Positions 1 to 7,129 of a stretch of DNA of 64,000 nt are shown here, piece after piece. Numbering within the stretch: position 1 is the first letter of the stretch; each line of letters begins with the position of its first letter. A program made the position numbers and the translations under genes. The DNA is taken from the NCBI RefSeq assembly GCF_017939615.1, contig NZ_JAGKSR010000001.1, positions 1,674,001 through 1,738,000 of the forward strand. Direction: 5' to 3'. The notes below the pieces were generated by a model that was not told the DNA's origin, searched no databases, and saw nothing but the letters and a program-made list of their open reading frames with translations. The stretch comes from Microbacterium sp. BLY (GTDB taxonomy: Bacteria; Actinomycetota; Actinomycetes; Actinomycetales; Microbacteriaceae).

Positions 1-832
1 CGCGCAGCTGCACTCCCGTGCGAACCTCGAGGCGATCGGCGGCCGCATCCCGACCGGGACGCTCGCCGAGGACACCATGACCACGTTCGAAAGCCAGCTC
101 CACGGCCGCCGGATGGTGTTCGAGCCGCACGCGGTCGTGTACGCGGAGGAGCCGCGGACGATCGACAGCCTATGGAAGCAGCGTCTGCGCTGGGCGCGCG
201 GGAACGTGCAGCTCACCTCGATCTACAAGAACCTCTGGTTCCGGCCAAGCCGCGCGCACAACCTCGGCAGCGTCTCCTTCGGGCTCGCCTGGTTCACGAT
301 CCTGCTGATGCCGGCGCTCATGCTCCTCGCCGCCGCCGCGATGATCGTCCTCCTCGTCCTGCACAGCGACATCGCGGAGTTCGTCTTCCGGTTCATGTGG
401 GTCGCGGCCGCGGGCATCTACATCTTCTCGATGCTCTTCTCCGCGCAGCTCGATCCGCGCATCGGGCGGCAGTCGTGGCGCGAGGTGATCATGTTCCCCG
501 GACTCGGGGCCCTGATGCTCATGGCGCTGGCGCTCTTCCCCTGGGCGCTCGACGACCTGATCCGCGCCGTCGGACAGGAGCCGACCGAGCAGGCGCGTGT
601 GCTGTGGCTCATCGCGTTCAACCTCTGGGGACCCGTCTCCCTGCTCGGCATCTGGCTCGCCCGTGCGGTCGAGCCGCTGCCGGGCGGGCGCTTCTTCGCC
701 GGGCTGCTGCTCTACGTCTGCGGGTACGGATCGCTGCTCTGCGCGATCACCGCCGATTCCTACCTCAAAGAATGGCGCCGCGCGGACGCCTCCTGGATCA
801 AGACCGAGAAGATCGGACGGGTCGACTCATGA
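1..832 (+). CDS. Family 2 glycosyltransferase, membrane-embedded (5' end outside window)
   Basis: The open frame runs in from the left edge (frame starts at base 2), so the start codon lies upstream. Seen: an LAEDT motif around bases 65-76 and a QRLRW motif near base 179, matching the acceptor-binding ED and Q/RxxRW signatures of processive GT2 enzymes of the cellulose/hyaluronan/chitin synthase type. Then come four or more hydrophobic segments in the C-terminal 180 residues. The family polymerises or transfers sugars from nucleotide-sugar donors at the membrane; substrate unknown here. The stop overlaps the next ATG by 4 bp, so it is translationally coupled to a small membrane protein and a two-component pair. 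The ATG at 77 is internal to the GT fold. Confidence 0.85.
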   Translation, partial: AQLHSRANLEAIGGRIPTGTLAEDTMTTFESQLHGRRMVFEPHAVVYAEEPRTIDSLWKQRLRWARGNVQLTSIYKNLWFRPSRAHNLGSVSFGLAWFTILLMPALMLLAAAAMIVLLVLHSDIAEFVFRFMWVAAAGIYIFSMLFSAQLDPRIGRQSWREVIMFPGLGALMLMALALFPWALDDLIRAVGQEPTEQARVLWLIAFNLWGPVSLLGIWLARAVEPLPGGRFFAGLLLYVCGYGSLLCAITADSYLKEWRRADASWIKTEKIGRVDS

Positions 833-972
833 GCGATGCCCCTGCGCACGATGCCGAGGTCGAGGAGATCGCCGCCGACCGGCGCGCGGAGTGGCGCCTC
901 ATCCCGCAGGCGCTCCTCTCGCTGGCCGTCGTCGTCGTGATCGTCGTCGTCCGAGAGATGCTGCTGCGATGA
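829..972 (+). CDS. Small single-pass membrane protein (47 aa), unknown function
   Basis: A 47-codon ORF starts at ATG 829, overlapping the glycosyltransferase stop by 4 bp, and its own stop overlaps the next ATG (969) by 4 bp. The N-terminal half is acidic and charged. Residues about 26-41 form one valine/isoleucine-rich transmembrane helix, followed by an arginine and a short tail. I do not recognise a family. Its position between a glycan polymerase and a two-component pair, coupled on both sides, makes it a credible accessory subunit. That role is inference. Confidence 0.7.
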   Translation: MSDAPAHDAEVEEIAADRRAEWRLIPQALLSLAVVVVIVVVREMLLR

Positions 973-1316
973 CCGGACGGCCGCTCGCCCTGGTCGTCGA
1001 GGATGCGCCGGACCAGGCCACCCTCCTCGGACGCTACCTCGATCGCGAGGGCTTTGACGTGTTCATCGCCCCCGACGCGGAGTCCGCGATCGCCGCCTTC
1101 CCCGACATCGATCCCGTGGTGGCCGTGATGGACCTCCTGCTCCCGGGGATCTCCGGTCAGGCGTGCTGCCGTCTCGTCCACGAGCGCTACCCGGACTGCG
1201 TCCTCATCGTCAGCTCGGTCCTCGACGTCACCGAGTATCCCGCGGCCGACGTCGCGCTCCCGAAGCCCATCACCGGAGCGGATCTGCACCGGGCCGTGGA
1301 GCGGGTGCCCCGGTGA
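969..1316 (+). CDS. Single-domain response regulator (receiver only)
   Basis: 115 aa, only a CheY-like receiver domain. Seen: acidic pair E11-D12, phospho-acceptor D55 in an MDLLLPG context, switch serines near 82-83 and conserved K99 in an LPKP motif. There is no output domain, so it must act by protein contact or phosphorelay. ATG start overlaps the 47-aa ORF stop; the stop overlaps the GTG start of the adjacent histidine kinase, its likely partner. Neighbouring glycosyltransferase suggests control of an envelope polysaccharide, which is inference. Confidence 0.88.
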   Translation: MTGRPLALVVEDAPDQATLLGRYLDREGFDVFIAPDAESAIAAFPDIDPVVAVMDLLLPGISGQACCRLVHERYPDCVLIVSSVLDVTEYPAADVALPKPITGADLHRAVERVPR

Positions 1317-3133
1317 GGGCCACGCCGCTGGAGCGGGCCGAGAGCCGCTGGTACCGCGTCCTCGACAATCCGAGCCCGATCGTCAAGCAGATCCCCACGC
1401 TCGTCGCCACGAGCATCGCGGCGGGGCTGACGTTCGCGATCCCCGACCTGCCGTTCACGGACACGACCGCCGCGTTCCTCGGCATCGGCCTCGTCCTCGT
1501 CGCCACGGTCCACGCGGGCATCCTGAGCGCGCTGCACCGCCGCGAGGGCGTGATCGTCCTCCTCGTCCCGCTCCTCGACATCATGGGGCTCGGTCTGTTC
1601 CGCGACGGGACCGGCGGGGCGACATCGGTGTTCACCTCGCTCGTGCTCCTCCCGGTGGTGTGGATCGCCGCCGCGCCGGGCATCCGGTGGGTCTTCGTCG
1701 TGGGGGCCGCGACGTCCGTGGCACTGCTGCTGCCGTATGTCACCGATCCGCCGTCCAGCCGCGTCGAGTGGCTTCGCGGCGTGGTCGGCCCCCTCGTGTT
1801 CGCGACGCTCGCCGCCGTCGTCAACGAGCTGTCGCGTCAGCAGCGGGTGCGGGTCCAGCAGGCGGAGCAGCTGGTCACCGAGCGGACGGCCGCGCTCTCC
1901 GACAACGTGTCGATGATCGTGCAGCTGCGCCAGAAGGAACACGAGTACCGCGTACTGCTCGACTCGTTCGAGGGGCTGTGGGCCTCCATCACCGCGCAGG
2001 CCGTGATCGGCACGGACAGGACGGGGACCGTCACCGCCTGGAACCCGGGATCCGTGCGTCTGCTCGGCCTGTCGCACGACGAGGCGCTCGACGGCGTGCG
2101 CGTCGACCGCTTCTTCTCGACGTCCGCCCTGTCGCTGCTCGCCGACGACAGCGCGGCGCGCGACGAGCTCGCGGGGGCGTCGCCGCTCCCCGACGGTCCG
2201 GCGGAGCCGTCGGACCTGCCGGACGGTCTCCAGCGTCTCTTCGCACAGGCGGATGCCGGACGGACCGTCGACGGCGACATCGAGGTGAGGACCGCGGGCG
2301 GGACCCGGGTGCCCGCGCGCGTGACCGTCACCCCCCACAGGGATCCCTCGGGAACGCAGCAGGGGTATCTGTTCGTCCTCACCGACGAGACCAGGGCGGT
2401 CGAGGTCGCGCGGATGAAGGACGAGTTCGTCGGCATGATCTCCCACGAGCTGCGCACCCCGCTGAGCGCCATCATCGGCTTCCTCGACCTGCTCCAGAAC
2501 GATCCGGCGCAGCCGCTGACCGAGGAGCAGCAGGAGTTCGTCGGCATCATCGAGCGGAACGCGAAGCGCCTCCTCAACCTCGTCGGGGATCTGCTCTTCA
2601 CGGCGCAGGTGGAGTCCGGGCGCTTCCCTCTCGAGAGGGACGAGGTCGACATCGCCGACCTCGTGCGTTCCGCGGTCGCGTCGGCGGGTCCCCACGCGCA
2701 GCGGGAGGGCATCGAACTGGATCTGCGGGTCGGCGACGAGCCGATCCCGCTGTTCGTCGATCCGGGGCGCATCGGGCAGGCCGTGGACAACCTCCTCTCC
2801 AACGCGATCAAGTTCACCCCCCGCGGCGGCCGGGTGACGGCGAGCGTGCGTCGCTCCGACGGCGGCGTGCAGATCGCCGTCGCCGACACCGGAGTGGGGA
2901 TCCCGGAGGACGAGCAGGGCATGCTCTTCACCCGGTTCTTCCGGGCATCGACGGCCACCCGCAATGCGGTGCCCGGCGTCGGCCTCGGACTCACGATCAC
3001 CCGGGCGATCGTGCTCGCCCACGGCGGGACGATGGACGTGACGAGCCAGGAGGGCGTCGGCACCGAGTTCCGTTTCGCGCTCCCGGCCACGCCCCGCACC
3101 GAGATGCTGCAGGTGCTCAGTCGTCCGGACTGA
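1313..3133 (+). CDS. Membrane sensor histidine kinase with PAS domain
   Basis: 606 aa from GTG 1313, chosen because it overlaps the response-regulator stop (GTGA) and gives a normal N-terminus before the membrane region. About five or six hydrophobic segments lie in residues 27-175, then a coiled coil (about 180-225), a PAS domain (about 225-355), HisKA with phospho-acceptor H378 in an SHELRTPL motif, and HATPase_c with N-box (DNLLSNA), G1 (DTGVGI) and G2 (GVGLGL). It should autophosphorylate and pass phosphate to the receiver encoded just upstream. The signal is unknown. Confidence 0.9.
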   Translation: MRATPLERAESRWYRVLDNPSPIVKQIPTLVATSIAAGLTFAIPDLPFTDTTAAFLGIGLVLVATVHAGILSALHRREGVIVLLVPLLDIMGLGLFRDGTGGATSVFTSLVLLPVVWIAAAPGIRWVFVVGAATSVALLLPYVTDPPSSRVEWLRGVVGPLVFATLAAVVNELSRQQRVRVQQAEQLVTERTAALSDNVSMIVQLRQKEHEYRVLLDSFEGLWASITAQAVIGTDRTGTVTAWNPGSVRLLGLSHDEALDGVRVDRFFSTSALSLLADDSAARDELAGASPLPDGPAEPSDLPDGLQRLFAQADAGRTVDGDIEVRTAGGTRVPARVTVTPHRDPSGTQQGYLFVLTDETRAVEVARMKDEFVGMISHELRTPLSAIIGFLDLLQNDPAQPLTEEQQEFVGIIERNAKRLLNLVGDLLFTAQVESGRFPLERDEVDIADLVRSAVASAGPHAQREGIELDLRVGDEPIPLFVDPGRIGQAVDNLLSNAIKFTPRGGRVTASVRRSDGGVQIAVADTGVGIPEDEQGMLFTRFFRASTATRNAVPGVGLGLTITRAIVLAHGGTMDVTSQEGVGTEFRFALPATPRTEMLQVLSRPD

Positions 3134-3222
3134 TCGGCCGGAGCCGGCCGTCGTCGCGGGACGCCCGGTGGGCTGATAGCCTGGTCGGCTCGCTGTCCGC
3201 GGGCGGAAGGACGGCCACGCTC

Positions 3223-4911
3223 GTGGGCTACATCGACGCATCCGGGATCTCACTGACGCTTCCCGACGGCAGACCGCTTCTCGACGACGTCTCGTTCCGG
3301 GTCGGCGCGGGATCGACCAGCGCCCTCATCGGGCCGAACGGGGCGGGGAAGACGACGCTGCTGCGCATCATCCGCGGCGTCCAGCCCGCCGACGACGGCG
3401 TGGTGACGATCGACGGCGGCCTCGGGGTCATGGACCAGTTCGTCGGACACGGCGAGCCGGGGCAGACCGTGCACGAGCTGCTGGTGCGCGTGGCATCGAC
3501 CCGCATCCGCGCCGCCGCCGAGGCGCTGGACGCGGCGGAGAACGCCCTCATCGACCGGGACGAGCACGATACGCAGATGGCGTACGCCGCCGCGATCGCC
3601 GAGTACGCGGACGCCGGGGGGTACGAGCACGAGACGGTCTGGGACCAGTGCACGGTCGCGGCGCTCGGCGTGCCGTTCGAGCGCGCCCGCTACCGTGAGC
3701 TCACCTCGCTCTCCGGCGGCGAGCAGAAGCGGCTCGCGCTGGAGGCGCTGCTCCGCGGCCCCGACGAGGTCCTCCTGCTCGACGAGCCGGACAACTACCT
3801 CGACGTGCCGACCAAGCGCTGGCTCGAAGAGCAACTGCGGGCCACCCCCAAGACCGTGCTCCTGGTCTCGCACGACCGTGAGCTGCTCGCCCGCGCCGCC
3901 GACCGTCTCATCACGCTCGAGCCCGGCGCGGCCGGGTCGACCGCCTGGGTGCACGGCGGCGGGTTCGCGACCTACCATCAGGCCCGGACGGATCGGATGG
4001 ACCGCCTCGACGAGCTCCGCCGCCGCTGGGACGAGCAGCACGAGAAGCTGCGGGTCCTCGTGGCGAACCTCAAGGTGAAGGCCGCGGCGAACGACGGCTT
4101 CGCGTCGCGGTATCAGGCCGCCCAGACGCGGCTGCGGCGGTTCGAGGACGCGGGACCTCCCCAGGAGCGTCCCCCGGCCCAGGAGTTCGACATGCGACTG
4201 CGCGGCGCGCGGACCGGGAAGCGGGCGATCGTCACCGACCGTCTCGAGCTGACCGGGCTGATGCGTCCGTTCGACGCGGAGATCTGGTACGGCGACCGGG
4301 TCGCGGTGCTGGGCTCGAACGGGTCCGGCAAATCGCACTTCCTGCGGCTGCTGGCCCGGGGAGGGACCGACCCCGATCCGTCGCTCGGTCACGTGACCGC
4401 GGCGGCGGAGGAGCTGCGTCCCGTCGCGCACACCGGCCGGGCGGTGCTCGGCGCGCGGGTGGTGCCGGGGCTCTTCGCCCAGACGCACGCGCATCCGGAG
4501 TTCGTCGGACGCACCCTGCTGGAGATCCTGCACCGGGGCGACGACCGCCGCGCGGGCCTGCCCCGCGACGCGGCGAGCTCGGCCCTCGACCGCTACGGTC
4601 TCGTGCGTCAGGCGCAGCAGACGTTCGACTCCCTGTCCGGCGGGCAGCAGGCGCGGCTCCAGGTGCTCCTGCTGGAGCTGTCCGGCGCGACGCTGCTCCT
4701 GCTCGACGAGCCCACTGACAACCTCGACCTGGAATCCGCCGAGGCGCTCGAGGAGGCGCTGGTGCGCTTCGAGGGCACCGTCGTCGCGGTCACGCACGAT
4801 CGCTGGTTCGCGCGCTCGTTCGACCGGTTCCTCGTGTTCGGCACCGAGGGGGAGGTGTACGAGTCCGACGAGCCGGTGTGGGACGAACGGCGGGTGGCCC
4901 GTGCGCGCTGA
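3223..4911 (+). CDS. ABC-F family ATPase (two ABC domains, no membrane part)
   Basis: 562 aa with two tandem ATPase domains. First Walker A GPNGAGKT at 37-44 and signature LSGGEQ near 163; second Walker A GSNGSGKS near 364 and signature LSGGQQ near 472; both Walker B motifs end in DEP. No membrane segments. ABC-F proteins act on the ribosome E site as translation factors or antibiotic-resistance proteins; which applies here cannot be told. Start GTG 3223 is preceded by GGAAGG 12 nt upstream; an upstream in-frame extension lacks homology. A TAGCCT -10-like box lies at 3177-3182. Confidence 0.88.
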   Translation: MGYIDASGISLTLPDGRPLLDDVSFRVGAGSTSALIGPNGAGKTTLLRIIRGVQPADDGVVTIDGGLGVMDQFVGHGEPGQTVHELLVRVASTRIRAAAEALDAAENALIDRDEHDTQMAYAAAIAEYADAGGYEHETVWDQCTVAALGVPFERARYRELTSLSGGEQKRLALEALLRGPDEVLLLDEPDNYLDVPTKRWLEEQLRATPKTVLLVSHDRELLARAADRLITLEPGAAGSTAWVHGGGFATYHQARTDRMDRLDELRRRWDEQHEKLRVLVANLKVKAAANDGFASRYQAAQTRLRRFEDAGPPQERPPAQEFDMRLRGARTGKRAIVTDRLELTGLMRPFDAEIWYGDRVAVLGSNGSGKSHFLRLLARGGTDPDPSLGHVTAAAEELRPVAHTGRAVLGARVVPGLFAQTHAHPEFVGRTLLEILHRGDDRRAGLPRDAASSALDRYGLVRQAQQTFDSLSGGQQARLQVLLLELSGATLLLLDEPTDNLDLESAEALEEALVRFEGTVVAVTHDRWFARSFDRFLVFGTEGEVYESDEPVWDERRVARAR

Positions 4912-4938
4912 CCGCCGCGGGGGCGGCCGGGCGCCGGG

Positions 4939-4944
4939 TAGGCT
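4939..4944 (+). promoter_or_regulatory. -10 box of leaderless promoter (GuaB3)
   Basis: TAGGCT followed by exactly 6 nt and then GTG 4951. There is no Shine-Dalgarno sequence, so the mRNA probably begins at the start codon. Confidence 0.55.
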
Positions 4945-4950
4945 GGACGG

Positions 4951-6072
4951 GTGACCATGGAGATCGAGCTCGGCCGAGGAAAGCGCGCGCGTCGCGCGTA
5001 CACGTTCGACGACATCGCGGTGGTGCCCTCGCGGCGCACGCGCAACCCGGAGGACGTGTCCACCGCGTGGACGATCGACGCCTTCGGCTTCGAGATCCCC
5101 GTGCTGGGAGCGCCGATGGACTCGGTCGTCAGCCCGCGCACCGCCATCATGCTCGGCCAGCTCGGCGGTCTGGGCGTGCTCGACCTCGAGGGCCTCTGGA
5201 CCCGGTACGAGGACCCCGAGCCGCTGCTCGCCGAGATCGCGGGACTCGCCGAGGACCGCGCGACCGTGCGCATGCAGGAGCTCTACTCCGAGCCGATCAA
5301 GCCCGAGCTCATCACCCGCCGCATCGCCGAGATCCGTGAGGCGGGCGTCACCGTCGCCGGCTCGCTGACGCCGCAGCGCACGCAGGAGTTCTACGACACC
5401 GTCGCCGCCGCCGGGGTCGATCTCTTCGTCATCCGGGGGACCACCGTCTCCGCCGAGCACGTCTCGAGCGTCGCCGAGCCGCTGAACCTCAAGAAGTTCA
5501 TCTACGACCTCGACGTGCCCGTCATCGTCGGCGGAGCGGCGACCTACACCGCCGCCCTCCACCTCATGCGCACCGGTGCGGCCGGCGTCCTGGTGGGCTT
5601 CGGCGGCGGCGCGGCCTCCACCACCCGGGCGACCCTCGGCATCCACGCGCCCATGGCCACCGCGGTGTCCGATGTGGCCGCGGCGCGCCGCGACTACCTC
5701 GACGAGTCGGGCGGGCGCTACGTGCACGTCATCGCCGACGGCGGCGTCGGCACGTCGGGCGACATCGTGAAGGCGCTGGCGATGGGTGCCGACGCGGTCA
5801 TGCTCGGCGTCGCCCTGGCCCGTGCCACGGACGCCCCCGGTCAGGGGTTCCACTGGGGCCCCGAGGCACACCACCCCAAGCTTCCGCGCGGACGACGCGT
5901 CGAGGTGGGCGGCATCGGCACGCTGGAGGAGATCCTCTACGGTCCTGCGCCCGTCGCCGACGGCACCGCGAACCTCATCGGCGCGCTGCGCAAGTCGATG
6001 GCCACCACCGGGTACTCCGACCTCAAGGAGTTCCAGCGGGTGGAGGTCGTGCTTGCCCCCTACGAGGCCTGA
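4951..6072 (+). CDS. guaB3: GuaB3-type IMP dehydrogenase-related protein
   Basis: 373 aa (beta/alpha)8-barrel of the IMPDH/GMP reductase superfamily without CBS domains. Seen: N-terminal YTFDDI, the APMDSV element, and the flap/glycine loop GFGGGAASTTR. Canonical IMPDH has a catalytic cysteine in that loop (ICTTR); here the position is Ser-Thr-Thr-Arg with no cysteine, so ordinary IMPDH chemistry is doubtful. Actinobacteria commonly carry such a paralogue beside true IMPDH; its reaction is unsettled. Start GTG 4951 fits a leaderless promoter; an ATG two codons later is possible. SURF1-like gene follows after 15 nt. Confidence 0.85.
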   Translation: MTMEIELGRGKRARRAYTFDDIAVVPSRRTRNPEDVSTAWTIDAFGFEIPVLGAPMDSVVSPRTAIMLGQLGGLGVLDLEGLWTRYEDPEPLLAEIAGLAEDRATVRMQELYSEPIKPELITRRIAEIREAGVTVAGSLTPQRTQEFYDTVAAAGVDLFVIRGTTVSAEHVSSVAEPLNLKKFIYDLDVPVIVGGAATYTAALHLMRTGAAGVLVGFGGGAASTTRATLGIHAPMATAVSDVAAARRDYLDESGGRYVHVIADGGVGTSGDIVKALAMGADAVMLGVALARATDAPGQGFHWGPEAHHPKLPRGRRVEVGGIGTLEEILYGPAPVADGTANLIGALRKSMATTGYSDLKEFQRVEVVLAPYEA

Positions 6073-6087
6073 GGTCTCCGCTCCACC

Positions 6088-6888
6088 GTGACTTCCCCTG
6101 CCCCCTTCCCGCCCACCCTTCGTGAGGTGATGCTGCGGGGACGCTGGATCGCGATGCTCCTGCTGTGTCTGGTCGTCGCCGGCGTCTTCGCCTGGCTCGG
6201 GCAGTGGCAGCTGGAGCGGGCGATCGAGACCGATCCGCCGCCGCCGGGCGCCACCGAGCAGGTGCGGTCGCTCGATGAGGTGGTGGCGCCGGGGGAGTAC
6301 CTCCCGGAGCCGCTCGTCGGCCAGCGCGTGGAGACCGAGGGCTCCTGGATCCCCGGCGACTTCCTCGTCGTCGGGAGTCGTTTCAACGACGGCGTCGAGG
6401 GCTACTGGGTCACCGGCCAGCTCCGGGTCGCCGAGCGCGTGTCCGTGGCGGTCGCCATCGGCTGGGCGCCCGACCGCCGGTCCGCGGACGCCGCGGTGGA
6501 GCGGCTGGAGGCGGAGGCCGACGGCCAGGTGGTGGAGGTGACCGGCCGCATCATCTCGGACGAGGGCCCCTCCGTGCCGCCGCGCACGGATCCGATGCAG
6601 ATGGACCGGATGTCGCCGGCCGCGCTGCTGAGCCGCTGGCACGATGTCGAGCAGCTGGACGTGTACCGCCCCTACCTGGCGTCGACGACGGCCACGGCCG
6701 GTCTCGACGACATCGCCTCCCCGGCGCCGGAGGAGAGCTCTCCGATCAACTGGCTCAACGTGTTCTACGCCGCCGAGTGGGTCATCTTCGCGGGGTTCGC
6801 GTTCTACCTCTGGTACCGCCTCGCGAAGGACGCCTGGGAGCGCGAGCTAGAGGAGTTCGAGGACGCCGAGGCCTCCGCCGCGGTCTGA
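6088..6888 (+). CDS. SURF1 family cytochrome oxidase assembly protein
   Basis: 266 aa with an N-terminal transmembrane helix (about 19-36) followed by the family's GQWQ motif, a long extracytoplasmic loop, and a second helix near 225-245 followed by a charged tail. This two-helix topology with SURF1-type loop is typical of actinobacterial SURF1 proteins that help insert heme a into cytochrome c oxidase. GTG 6088 is the likely start; an ATG 14 codons later (6130) is an alternative. It sits 15 nt after guaB3 and is probably cotranscribed. Confidence 0.82.
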   Translation: MTSPAPFPPTLREVMLRGRWIAMLLLCLVVAGVFAWLGQWQLERAIETDPPPPGATEQVRSLDEVVAPGEYLPEPLVGQRVETEGSWIPGDFLVVGSRFNDGVEGYWVTGQLRVAERVSVAVAIGWAPDRRSADAAVERLEAEADGQVVEVTGRIISDEGPSVPPRTDPMQMDRMSPAALLSRWHDVEQLDVYRPYLASTTATAGLDDIASPAPEESSPINWLNVFYAAEWVIFAGFAFYLWYRLAKDAWERELEEFEDAEASAAV

Positions 6889-6979
6889 ACGGACCTGCGC
6901 ATCCGCGCGCGTCATCGTGCGCTTCTGCGCGCCGTCGGCTCGTCGTGTGAACCTTCGTCAGGGGGTCTCGCGGCCATTC

Positions 6980-6997
6980 GGTGAGCGCTCGGTGACC
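6980..6997 (-). promoter_or_regulatory. PHO-box-like direct repeat upstream of the secreted nuclease
   Basis: On the minus strand two heptamers, GGTCACC and GCTCACC, repeat with an 11-bp period. Each differs by one base from the actinobacterial PhoP unit GTTCACC, and the spacing equals the known 11-bp unit. It ends 15 bp before the -35 of the nuclease/5'-nucleotidase promoter, a place suited to activation under phosphate starvation. Binding is inferred. Confidence 0.4.
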
Positions 6998-7012
6998 AAT
7001 GGGAAAACTCCG

Positions 7013-7041
7013 TTGAGGATGTCCGAACCGCTCCGTATGCT
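7013..7041 (+). promoter_or_regulatory. Sigma-70 type promoter for the nuclease/nucleotidase gene
   Basis: TTGAGG (7013-7018), 17-bp spacer, TATGCT (7036-7041). Transcription would start near 7048, giving an 80-nt leader with a GAGGAG ribosome site at 7115-7120. Confidence 0.55.
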
Positions 7042-7129
7042 CGCTCCATGTGCGCACGCTGGGAGTTCCCGATGTGTGCGATGACAGCGTCCTGAGCAGC
7101 GCCGGAACACGATCGAGGAGACAGCACCG

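Noticed and set aside
3250-6642. A very long minus-strand open frame (about 1130 codons) opposite the ABC-F, GuaB3 and SURF1 genes
   Set aside because: Its translation is rich in Arg, His, Gly and Pro with no domain, crosses three well-defined genes, and is the usual antisense shadow in high-GC DNA.
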